14,962 nt of DNA from CAZWMK01 sp964635065 (GTDB lineage Bacteria > Pseudomonadota > Alphaproteobacteria > Sphingomonadales > Sphingomonadaceae), in contig CAZWMK010000056.1 in the NCBI GenBank assembly GCA_964635065.1, positions 1-14,962 of the forward strand. Direction: 5' to 3'. Below the pieces are notes generated by a model that saw only the letters and a program-made list of their open reading frames with translations, was not told the DNA's origin and did no database searches. The position numbers and the translations under genes are program-made. The stretch's first letter is position 1; each line of letters starts with the position of its first letter. Shown in pieces: positions 1 to 5,815 of this stretch.

Positions 1-653
1 GTTGCGCCATGGATCCCGTCGCGTCCGGTCTTCGAGCCGACATAGACAACGGGATTGCCGAGGCCGGCGGCGGCTGAATAGAAGATCCTGTCGGTCTGCG
101 CGACGCCGACCGTCATGGCATTTACAAGAATGTTGCCGTTATAGGCCGCGTGGAAATTCACCTCGCCACCGACTGTCGGCACGCCGACGCAATTGCCGTA
201 ACCGCCAATGCCCGAAACGACGCCCGCGATCAGGTGGCGCATCTTGGGGTGTGACGGTTCACCGAAACGCAGCGCGTTCATGTTGGCGACGGGGCGCGCG
301 CCCATGGTGAAGACGTCGCGCAAAATGCCGCCGACGCCGGTCGCCGCGCCCTGATAGGGTTCGATGTAGCTGGGGTGATTGTGGCTTTCCATCTTGAAGA
401 TGGCGGCCTGCCCGTCGCCGATGTCGATGACCCCGGCATTTTCGCCCGGCCCCTGGATCACCCACGGCGCCTTGGTCGGCAGCTTGGCAAGGTGAATGCG
501 GCTGGACTTGTAGGAACAATGCTCCGACCACATCACCGAAAAGATGCCAAGCTCGGTCAGGTTGGGCGCGCGGCCCATACTGTCGAGAATCAGCTGATAT
601 TCTTCGGGGGTCAGGCCGTGTTCGGCGACGATGGCGGGCGTGATCTCAGTCAT
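1..653 (-). CDS. purL: Phosphoribosylformylglycinamidine synthase subunit PurL (N-terminal part, cut by window edge)
   Basis: The first 217 codons are present; the rest lies beyond the left edge. PurL is the ATP-dependent synthase subunit that, with PurQ (glutaminase) and PurS, turns FGAR into FGAM in cytoplasmic purine synthesis. I translated the minus strand directly. Visible family motifs are WSEHCSYKSS (residues 42-51), a glycine-rich stretch near 68-74, KMESHNHPS (88-96), which belongs to the ATP/Mg site, and GAATGVGGILRDVFTMGARP (102-121). The start is the ATG at 651-653, with an AGGA Shine-Dalgarno about eight bases upstream. The short N-terminus fits the small PurL that needs separate PurS and PurQ. 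Those partners lie on the same strand at 4382-5278, but four unrelated genes intervene, so purL probably has its own promoter within 654-759. Confidence 0.97.
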   Translation of the reverse strand, partial: MTEITPAIVAEHGLTPEEYQLILDSMGRAPNLTELGIFSVMWSEHCSYKSSRIHLAKLPTKAPWVIQGPGENAGVIDIGDGQAAIFKMESHNHPSYIEPYQGAATGVGGILRDVFTMGARPVANMNALRFGEPSHPKMRHLIAGVVSGIGGYGNCVGVPTVGGEVNFHAAYNGNILVNAMTVGVAQTDRIFYSAAAGLGNPVVYVGSKTGRDGIHGA

Positions 654-722
654 GCCTGCGTCCTAGCGCGAGACGGCGCAAAGTGGTAGGGGTTTTGCGC
701 TGAAAAATGCGTCTTTGCCGGG

Positions 723-758
723 ACTGTGCATGGCACGCCCGGTGCCTTGCCAAACAGT
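723..758. other. Imperfect hairpin between lipoprotein gene and purL
   Basis: Nested inverted repeats: ACTGT (723-727) with ACAGT (754-758), GCA with TGC, and an inner GGCAC (732-736) with GTGCC (742-746) around a five-base loop. It sits just after the stop of the upstream minus-strand lipoprotein gene and about 70 bases before purL. No T-tract follows on the minus strand, so a classical intrinsic terminator is not supported. It may be a weak 3' end structure or chance. Confidence 0.3.
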
Positions 759-759
759 A

Positions 760-1290
760 TCAGCTGGCCGCCCGTTCGGCGCGGGCCAGTATGTCGCGGG
801 CAATGAGCTGGGCCTTCAACGCCGATTTCATGTCGCCGCTTCTGGCTGGATCATGGCTGCCGGGCAGGACATCGAACACGACCCGGGTGCGCCGGCCATT
901 GTCGATGGCGCTGAGCTGGAAGCGCCAGCCGAAGGCCAGTTCGTCGTCGATCCTGTAGCTGATGGTGGCTTCGCGGGCGCGTTTCAGCACGACTTCATAG
1001 GTCACGCTGCGTGCGTTTTCCGCCTGGTGTGCCAGGCTTGCCCATTCGGGGTCGGTCTTGCGGATCACCCGCCGGAAGACGCGCTCGCCGCCGCTGTTGC
1101 GGATGCGGGGCAGTTTGCGTTCGAGCGCGGCTTCATCGATCATTGCGGCAAAAACCGCCTCGCGCTTGCCATCGATTGTGATGTCGGCATGGCCGAGTAG
1201 CGTATTGGGATGGCACGCGGCCAGCAGCAGCGCGGCGGCCAGCGCCATGAACCTGCGGCCCGTTCCGGATTTCGCTTGCGCGCTGACCAC
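760..1290 (-). CDS. Putative lipoprotein, function unknown
   Basis: A 176-residue protein starting at GTG (1288-1290). An AGGGAG Shine-Dalgarno lies about five bases upstream, so I prefer this to the longer ATG frame from 1320. The N-terminus has a basic n-region (GRRF), a short hydrophobic core (residues 15-25) and a lipobox LAAC with Cys26, so lipidation and membrane anchoring after cleavage are likely. The mature part alternates short beta-like strands (ADITIDGKREAVF, TYEVVLKR, ATISYRID, RVVFDVLPG) with helices. That could be a START/SRPBCC-like fold, but no specific motif supports it. It follows the SOS-box polymerase gene by 60 bases on the same strand, so co-transcription is possible. 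I do not recognise the family. Confidence 0.75.
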   Translation of the reverse strand: MVSAQAKSGTGRRFMALAAALLLAACHPNTLLGHADITIDGKREAVFAAMIDEAALERKLPRIRNSGGERVFRRVIRKTDPEWASLAHQAENARSVTYEVVLKRAREATISYRIDDELAFGWRFQLSAIDNGRRTRVVFDVLPGSHDPARSGDMKSALKAQLIARDILARAERAAS

Positions 1291-1350
1291 GATTTCTCCC
1301 TGCCGTCCTTGCGTCCGCATGACACGATCCGGGTTAAGATGGCGTAGTCA

Positions 1351-2634
1351 TCATCCCGAAAAATCGCCTGCGCCGGGGATGCGGTTGAAGGCGATGACGG
1401 CACCGGTGCGGTCGGCATTGCGGCCGGCGGTGCCGCCGATCGTCACCTTGTTGCGGCCAAAGCGATGGTTGAGCTTGTCGATGCTTTGCCACAGCGCATC
1501 ATGGTCGCGCCGGGCGGGCGGGGCATCGAACAGGGCCAGTTGCGTCTGCACCGGTGCGGCCATGACAAGGCCCGACAGCGTGACGCCGCAGGCGCGGGGG
1601 TGGCGGATGCGGGCGCGTTCGGCCATGTCCCACAGCTGGTCGAGTGCGGCAAGCAGCGCGAAGCTGTCGTGCGTCGCCTCCAGTCGCGCCACCGCCCCCC
1701 AGCGCCCGCCTTCGTCGAGCTTGAGCGTCAGCGTCAGTTCGCGTGCGGCCTTGTCTTTGGCGCGCAGCCGGGCGGCGGCCTTCAACAGCAGACGGCGGCA
1801 GACCTGACGCGCGGGCGCCATGGCGCGGTCGGCGGGGGCCAGCACATGACTGTGGCCGATGGTGCGGTCGGTGGAGGCCTTGTCGGCGAAATCCTTGCCC
1901 ATCAAGGCCCACCATAGTCGCGCGCCGGGCGTGCCGCCCCAGACGCGGGCCATGCCTTGCGGCCCAAGCGCAAGCAACTGTTCGATGCTGTGAATATTGG
2001 CGCAGGTCAGCCGCCGCTTCATGCGCGGGCCAACGCCCGGAATGTCGGACAGATCGAGCGGATAAAGCCGGTCCGGCAGTTCATGCGCCTCGATCACGAC
2101 AAGCCCGTCGGGCTTTTCCATGTCGGACGCCATCTTGGCGAGGAGGCGTGTCGGTGCGATGCCGATCGAACAGGTGAGGACTGTTCCGACATGGGCGGCG
2201 ATCCCGGCCTTGATCCGGTTGGCGAGCGCACGCGCCGTGTCGGGCCGGTTTTCATTGTCGAGCAGGCGGCAGGCGGCTTCGTCGATCGACAGGATGGCAG
2301 TGACGGGGATGTGGCGCGCGACTTCGGCAAAGATCGCCTCGTGATAGCGGACATAAAGATCGTGCCGCGCCGGAACGATGACGAGATCGCGACACAGGCG
2401 ACGCGCTTCCCAGATCGGCGTTCCGGTCTTGATGCCGAACTGCTTGGCCTCGCGGCTGGCGGCGATGGCACAGGTCGAATCGGTCATCACGGGGGCGACG
2501 ACGACCGGACGCCCGCGCAGGCGCGGTTCAGCCTGCTGTTCGGCACTGGCGAAATAGCTGTTGAGGTCGAGGAACAGCCAGCGCAGCGGGCGCGGGCTGC
2601 CAGTCAGCCAGTCATGTTCGGGCGAATCGGGCAT
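1351..2634 (-). CDS. Y-family translesion DNA polymerase (ImpB/MucB/SamB, UmuC/DinB-like)
   Basis: 427 residues. The first catalytic Asp is in FLDLNSYFAS (D23), with the Tyr/Phe steric-gate region just after it. The second acidic pair is SIDE (D118, E119), so the polymerase should be active, unlike ImuB proteins, which lack these acids. A helix-hairpin-helix-like DIPGVGPRMKRRL (197-209) and a little-finger region follow. QLALF (365-369) matches the beta-clamp-binding consensus QLxLF. The tail after it (LNHRFGRNKV...IAFNRIP) resembles the end of UmuC/ImpB proteins rather than short DinB. Its role is replication past damaged bases. A GTTC-N7-GTTC box six bases before the ATG indicates LexA control. 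No Shine-Dalgarno is seen, and a leaderless message is possible. The family name ImpB causes such genes to be mislabelled as type VI secretion. No imuA or dnaE2 is nearby. Confidence 0.93.
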   Translation of the reverse strand: MPDSPEHDWLTGSPRPLRWLFLDLNSYFASAEQQAEPRLRGRPVVVAPVMTDSTCAIAASREAKQFGIKTGTPIWEARRLCRDLVIVPARHDLYVRYHEAIFAEVARHIPVTAILSIDEAACRLLDNENRPDTARALANRIKAGIAAHVGTVLTCSIGIAPTRLLAKMASDMEKPDGLVVIEAHELPDRLYPLDLSDIPGVGPRMKRRLTCANIHSIEQLLALGPQGMARVWGGTPGARLWWALMGKDFADKASTDRTIGHSHVLAPADRAMAPARQVCRRLLLKAAARLRAKDKAARELTLTLKLDEGGRWGAVARLEATHDSFALLAALDQLWDMAERARIRHPRACGVTLSGLVMAAPVQTQLALFDAPPARRDHDALWQSIDKLNHRFGRNKVTIGGTAGRNADRTGAVIAFNRIPGAGDFSG

Positions 2635-2639
2635 GACTG

Positions 2640-2654
2640 GAACATATCATGAAC
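2640..2654 (-). promoter_or_regulatory. LexA/SOS box, GTTC-N7-GTTC
   Basis: The minus strand reads GTTCATGATATGTTC, an exact match to the alphaproteobacterial LexA operator GTTC-N7-GTTC. Its 3' end is five bases from the polymerase ATG at 2634. The box contains TATGTT (2646-2641), a possible -10 element that would place the transcript start at or next to the ATG. LexA bound here would directly cover the start site. The box is also in the divergent gap before the plus-strand transporter, which starts at 2729. Confidence 0.85.
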
Positions 2655-2728
2655 GCATGGCCGGCGTCATCGCTCTTGCGCGAAGCGCGCGCGCCCGCGA
2701 TGCTGCACTGTCCATGGTGGGGGAGCGG

Positions 2729-3457
2729 ATGACGGGAATCCAGACGGTCGATGCGCGCGCGCTGAGCGGGCGCAACTTGCGCTTTTACGATGTCGTGATG
2801 GCGGCGTTTGTCACCATTCTTTTGCTGTCGAACCTGATCGGCGCGGGCAAGGTGGCGCAGCTTGATCTGCCACTTGTCGGATTGTGGCCGTTCGGGGCGG
2901 GCATCTTGTTCTTTCCCATATCCTACATCATCGGTGACGTGTTGACCGAGGTTTACGGTTATGCCCGCGCGCGGCGCGTGGTGTGGACGGGCTTTGCCGC
3001 GCTTTTGTTCATGGTGGTGATGAGCTTTGTCGTCGTCCGCCTGCCGCCCGCGCCCGGCTGGCAGGGGCAAGCCGCCTATGAGGCGGTGTTCAGTGCAACG
3101 CCGCGTATCGTGCTGGCGTCGATGCTGGCATTCTGGGCGGGCGAACTGGCGAACAGCTTCGTCTTGGCGCGGATGAAGCTGATGACGCAGGGGCGGCTGC
3201 TGTGGACGCGCACGATCGGATCGACCGTGGTCGGGCAGGGCGTGGACAGCCTGATCTTCTATCCGGTCGCGTTTTACGGTGTCTGGGACAACAGCCTGCT
3301 CTTGACCGTGATCGCCACGCAATATGCGCTGAAAGTCGGCTGGGAAGTGCTGCTGACGCCGCTGACCTACAAGGTGGTGGGGGCGCTGAAACGTGCCGAG
3401 GGCGTCGATGTTTACGACAGCGATACCGATTTCACGCCGTTTCGGGCCGATATCTGA
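2729..3457 (+). CDS. yhhQ: Queuosine precursor transporter (YhhQ/VUT family, DUF165)
   Basis: A 242-residue polytopic inner-membrane protein with about six hydrophobic segments. Family signatures are the helix containing ISYIIGDVLTEVYGY (64-78) and RTIGSTVVGQGVDSLIFYPV (161-180). E. coli YhhQ imports preQ0/preQ1 for queuosine modification of tRNA wobble G34; transfer of that role here is by family. I chose the ATG at 2729 because GGGGGAG lies five bases upstream. In-frame ATGs farther upstream (2561, 2714) lack a ribosome site and the first runs into the divergent polymerase gene. No preQ1 riboswitch-like leader is visible in the 94-base gap. Other queuosine genes are not in the window. A bidirectional terminator follows the stop by eight bases. 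Confidence 0.9.
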   Translation: MTGIQTVDARALSGRNLRFYDVVMAAFVTILLLSNLIGAGKVAQLDLPLVGLWPFGAGILFFPISYIIGDVLTEVYGYARARRVVWTGFAALLFMVVMSFVVVRLPPAPGWQGQAAYEAVFSATPRIVLASMLAFWAGELANSFVLARMKLMTQGRLLWTRTIGSTVVGQGVDSLIFYPVAFYGVWDNSLLLTVIATQYALKVGWEVLLTPLTYKVVGALKRAEGVDVYDSDTDFTPFRADI

Positions 3458-3464
3458 GCATGTC

Positions 3465-3498
3465 AAAAGGGCCAGCCACGGGAACGGCTGGCCCTTTT
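3465..3498. terminator. Bidirectional intrinsic terminator
   Basis: A perfect 13-bp inverted repeat: AAAAGGGCCAGCC (3465-3477) and GGCTGGCCCTTTT (3486-3498) with an eight-base loop. It has A-tracts on the outer left and T-tracts on the outer right of both strands, as expected for a shared terminator. It lies between the convergent transporter (ends 3457, plus) and the PEP-CTERM gene (ends 3518, minus). Confidence 0.92.
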
Positions 3499-3517
3499 AA
3501 AGTATGCGTTGCGTGGC

Positions 3518-4243
3518 TTAGCGTGCGCGACGCTTGCGCGCGATGCCGAGCCCTGCAAGACCAAGGCCGAGGAGGCCGAGCGCGGCCGGTTCCGGCACAT
3601 CGGTGTCGCGTGTGACGAGCTGGACATTCAGATTGTCGATGCCCCAGCTTTCATCAAAGCCACCCTGCCAGCCCACGCCACCGGCATAGAAGGCCAGCGT
3701 CAGCGACGATGCCGTGTGGGCATAGTTCAGTGCGGCAACGGACGACATGTCGCGCGCGGCATCGACCCAGGTCGGATTGAAACCATAGTGGGTGATCGGA
3801 CCGAGTGATAAACCGACGAGATTGTCGGGGCTGACGCTGCCCGAGGCGTTGACAGCACTGAGGTCGAAGATCACGTTACCATCGACGGCGATGTAAAGAT
3901 GATCATTTTGCGGAGCACTGCCGACCGAGCCATCCCAAGAATCGATGAGTGCGACGAGGAAGTTGATATCGATCGAGTCGTGCGTCGGCAGGTTGTTCAG
4001 CGTCAGAACCGTGGCGATTGCAGGATTTCCGGTGCTGTCATTTTGCAGAATGTTACCGGCGAAGGGCGCGGGCAGGTTCTGCTTCGAGACAATATTGCCG
4101 TAACCCGACAAACCGCCGGTGACGCCGCTGGCAAATACTTCGGCACCGTCGAAGTCATTGGAATAGGCTGTTATGTTGGCAGCCTGTGCGGTCGATGCGA
4201 GGGACAAGGCAGCAACGCCTGCGGCAATCAGAAACTTTTTCAC
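3518..4243 (-). CDS. PEP-CTERM sorting-domain secreted protein
   Basis: 241 residues from a GTG start (4241-4243), with GGAGA eight bases upstream and no in-frame ATG nearby. Residues 1-21 are a Sec signal peptide (MKK, hydrophobic core, AQA cleavage). The middle is a beta-rich, acidic, Asn/Gly-rich domain without cysteines. The stretch FDESWGIDNLNV (196-207) is common in PEP-CTERM proteins with jelly-roll or lectin-like folds. The C-terminus has the tripartite sorting signal: VPEP (216-219), a hydrophobic helix (221-234) and a basic RKRRAR tail. Such proteins are processed by exosortase EpsH/XrtA and linked to the cell surface or exopolysaccharide. No exosortase lies in this window, so the enzyme must be elsewhere. 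The ligand is unknown. The gene is isolated between two terminators and so should be transcribed alone. Confidence 0.9.
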   Translation of the reverse strand: MKKFLIAAGVAALSLASTAQAANITAYSNDFDGAEVFASGVTGGLSGYGNIVSKQNLPAPFAGNILQNDSTGNPAIATVLTLNNLPTHDSIDINFLVALIDSWDGSVGSAPQNDHLYIAVDGNVIFDLSAVNASGSVSPDNLVGLSLGPITHYGFNPTWVDAARDMSSVAALNYAHTASSLTLAFYAGGVGWQGGFDESWGIDNLNVQLVTRDTDVPEPAALGLLGLGLAGLGIARKRRAR

Positions 4244-4253
4244 TAGCGCGTCT

Positions 4254-4276
4254 CCGTGAATGGATTTGTTTCACGG
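4254..4276. promoter_or_regulatory. 7-9-7 inverted repeat ahead of PEP-CTERM gene
   Basis: CCGTGAA (4254-4260) and TTCACGG (4270-4276) form a perfect seven-base dyad with a nine-base spacer, 11 bases before the GTG start. Its inner arm touches the GGAGA ribosome site. It could be a regulator operator or a leader hairpin that limits translation. No known regulator is implied. Confidence 0.45.
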
Positions 4277-4324
4277 ACGATCCAGCAATTTCTGTGCCGA
4301 TTCATGTATTTCAGGAGCTTGTTG

Positions 4325-4370
4325 AAAAAATGTCGGGAATCTGATGTCGTCTATGTAAAGATTCCCGACA
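4325..4370 (-). terminator. Intrinsic terminator of purS-purQ
   Basis: An 11-bp perfect inverted repeat (TGTCGGGAATC at 4331-4341, GATTCCCGACA at 4360-4370) with an 18-base loop. On the minus strand it is followed by six Ts (complement of 4325-4330). It starts 12 bases after the purQ stop and separates purSQ from the PEP-CTERM gene on the same strand. The loop is long for a simple terminator. Confidence 0.85.
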
Positions 4371-4381
4371 GAAAAGAGCGC

Positions 4382-5044
4382 TCAGCCGAGCGCGGCGATC
4401 AGGCTTTCGAACAGGCGGCGGCCATCGGTGCCGCCCTGCGCATTTTCGATCAGGCGTTCGGGGTGGGGCATCATGCCCAGCACATTGCCGCCTTTGCCGA
4501 GGATGCCGGCGATGCGGCGCTGCGCGCCGTTGACGTCCTCGGCATAGCGGAAGGCAATGCGGCCTTCGCCTTCCAGCGCGTCGAGGGTGTCGGCGTCGGC
4601 GAAATAATTGCCGTCATGGTGCGCAACCGGAATGCGGATATTCTCGCCTGCGCTGTAGAGGCTTGTGAAGCGCGTGTCGGCGTTTTCAACCGTCAGCGTC
4701 ACGTCACGGCAGATGAAATCCAGCCCGGCATTGCGCATGAGCGCGCCTGGCAGAAGGCCGACTTCGGTCAGGACCTGAAAGCCGTTGCACACACCGAGCA
4801 CCGAAACCCCGGCTTCGGCACGGCGCACCACTTCGGCCATCACAGGCGAACGCGCGGCGAGCGCGCCGGTACGCAGATAGTCGCCATAGGAAAAGCCGCC
4901 GGGCAGGGCGATCAGATCGACATCGGGCAGACTGGTTTCACGGTGCCACACCATGTGCGGCGTCTGTCCGGTAATGTCACGCAACGCCACCGCCATGTCG
5001 CGGTCGCAGTTGGAGCCGGGGAAAACGATGACGGCGCTTTTCAT
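4382..5044 (-). CDS. purQ: Phosphoribosylformylglycinamidine synthase subunit PurQ (glutaminase)
   Basis: 220 residues, the usual length for the separate PurQ subunit. It is a class I glutamine amidotransferase that releases ammonia from glutamine for PurL. The nucleophile Cys86 is in GVCNGFQ (84-90), and the His/Glu of the triad are H194 and E196 in MMPHPERL. PGSNCDRD (9-16) and LPGGFSYGDYLR (48-59) are family motifs. It starts three bases after the purS stop, so the two are translationally coupled. A terminator follows, which cuts it off from purL 3.7 kb away on the same strand. Confidence 0.98.
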   Translation of the reverse strand: MKSAVIVFPGSNCDRDMAVALRDITGQTPHMVWHRETSLPDVDLIALPGGFSYGDYLRTGALAARSPVMAEVVRRAEAGVSVLGVCNGFQVLTEVGLLPGALMRNAGLDFICRDVTLTVENADTRFTSLYSAGENIRIPVAHHDGNYFADADTLDALEGEGRIAFRYAEDVNGAQRRIAGILGKGGNVLGMMPHPERLIENAQGGTDGRRLFESLIAALG

Positions 5045-5047
5045 CGA

Positions 5048-5278
5048 TCAGGCCAGTTCGATCCGGTAGTTTTCGATCACGGTGTTGGCGAGCAGCTTGC
5101 GGCACATCTCCTCGATCGATTCGCGCGGCGTGCCGTCGGCCAGATCGAGTTCGATATATTTGCCCTGGCGCACATCTGCGACGCCCGAGAAACCGAGCGA
5201 TTCGAGCGAATGATGGATGGCGCGCCCCTGCGGGTCGAGAACCCCGTTCTTCAGAGTCACGTAAATCTTGGCTTTCAT
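5048..5278 (-). CDS. purS: Phosphoribosylformylglycinamidine synthase subunit PurS
   Basis: 76 residues, standard PurS length. Motifs are KIYVTLKNGVLDPQG (4-18), the GFSGVADVRQGKYIELDL strand pair (29-46) and the C-terminal helix with LLANTVIENYRIE. PurS bridges PurQ and PurL and lets ammonia pass between them; it has no catalytic site. It is the first gene of a compact purS-purQ unit. The start codon is preceded by a poor ribosome site (GCGGG region). A start-stop element ATGCCATGA (minus strand, from 5283) overlaps the ATG, which may be chance. Confidence 0.97.
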   Translation of the reverse strand: MKAKIYVTLKNGVLDPQGRAIHHSLESLGFSGVADVRQGKYIELDLADGTPRESIEEMCRKLLANTVIENYRIELA

Positions 5279-5422
5279 GGCATGGCCCGCACTGTGGTTG
5301 GCAAAATCGGCGCCCTTATGCGGCAGACATCGCCGCGGCTCAAGAGACGCCGGAACATTTAGGCTTTGTTAGGAAATTGAGCGCAGCCTGATCACGGGTC
5401 ATTTTATATCAGGGGCATGATA

Positions 5423-5590
5423 ATGGGATTATTGGCTATCGCCATGTTCGTGGCGCTTTTCGCCGTTGGCGACCGATTCGCCGACGGACAGATCATCATG
5501 CAGGGCATGGGACATGATCTGCGGCTTCATGTCATGCTTGTGACCGCCTTTGTGTGCGGCTTCATCGCTTCTTACCGGCAGGCAGGTTGA
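5423..5590 (+). CDS. Small two-helix membrane protein A, unrecognised
   Basis: 55 residues from the ATG at 5423, which has AGGGG seven bases upstream. Another in-frame ATG at 5417 sits only one base after AGGGG. Two hydrophobic segments (about residues 1-17 and 37-50) flank a short loop rich in Gly, Asp and Met (GDRFADGQIIMQGMGHDLRL), ending in SYRQAG. It resembles the next small gene: both have MQG, then R-L-H, then L-x-TAF, then a Gly, then YR near the end. Together with good ribosome sites this makes a real tandem pair likely. I know no named family; a sphingomonad-specific inner-membrane peptide is plausible. It lies opposite in strand to purS and purC. Confidence 0.65.
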   Translation: MGLLAIAMFVALFAVGDRFADGQIIMQGMGHDLRLHVMLVTAFVCGFIASYRQAG

Positions 5591-5637
5591 GAGAGGGTTA
5601 ACGGCACGATGCCGCAGCCCCCTACAAGGACGATATC

Positions 5638-5790
5638 ATGATAAGAATGACGGCGCTGGCGCTATTCATCGCCCTGATCGTGGGCGGTGAAGACATGTGG
5701 GGAAGCATGCAGGGTAGCAGACTGCATTTGGCACTGACTGCCGCTTTTATTTTCGGCATCCTGTGCAATTACCGCCCGAGCCGTCGCTGA
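5638..5790 (+). CDS. Small two-helix membrane protein B, paralogue of the preceding gene
   Basis: 50 residues from the ATG at 5638, with a strong AAGGA seven bases upstream. Hydrophobic segments at about 4-16 and 30-43 are separated by the loop GGEDMWGSMQGSRLH, and the tail NYRPSRR is basic. Aligned with the preceding protein it shares the MQG...RLH...L.TAF..G....YR pattern while the rest has diverged, suggesting an old tandem duplication. Gene spacing is 47 bases, so the two are probably co-transcribed. Function unknown; size and topology would suit a membrane-complex accessory peptide or a stress peptide, but nothing in the sequence decides this. Confidence 0.68.
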   Translation: MIRMTALALFIALIVGGEDMWGSMQGSRLHLALTAAFIFGILCNYRPSRR

Positions 5791-5804
5791 TAAACGGCCC
5801 GGGC
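5774..5804. terminator. Hairpin between small membrane gene B and purC
   Basis: GCCCGAGCCGT (5774-5784) and ACGGCCCGGGC (5794-5804) pair over 11 bases with one mismatch and a nine-base loop. It spans the stop of the small plus-strand gene and lies 12 bases beyond the purC stop on the minus strand. Neither strand has a T-tract after it, so termination would be weak or factor-dependent. Confidence 0.45.
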
Positions 5805-5815
5805 GAAGGTCGTCA

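Noticed and set aside
1351..2634. Type VI secretion protein suggested by the family name ImpB
   Set aside because: The protein has Y-family polymerase motifs (D23, SIDE, QLALF). The name similarity to a secretion gene is a known source of mislabelling.
2635..2728. preQ1 riboswitch before the queuosine-precursor transporter
   Set aside because: The short leader shows none of the conserved preQ1 aptamer stems or A-rich tail.
5275..5283. Start-stop element ATGCCATGA overlapping the purS start as a regulatory upstream frame
   Set aside because: Two codons with no convincing ribosome site; chance is likely in this sequence context.
4256..5362. 368-codon open frame on the plus strand opposite purQ and purS
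   Set aside because: purQ and purS have intact catalytic and family motifs on the minus strand. The opposite frame is low-complexity and without known motifs, as expected for a shadow in high-G+C DNA.
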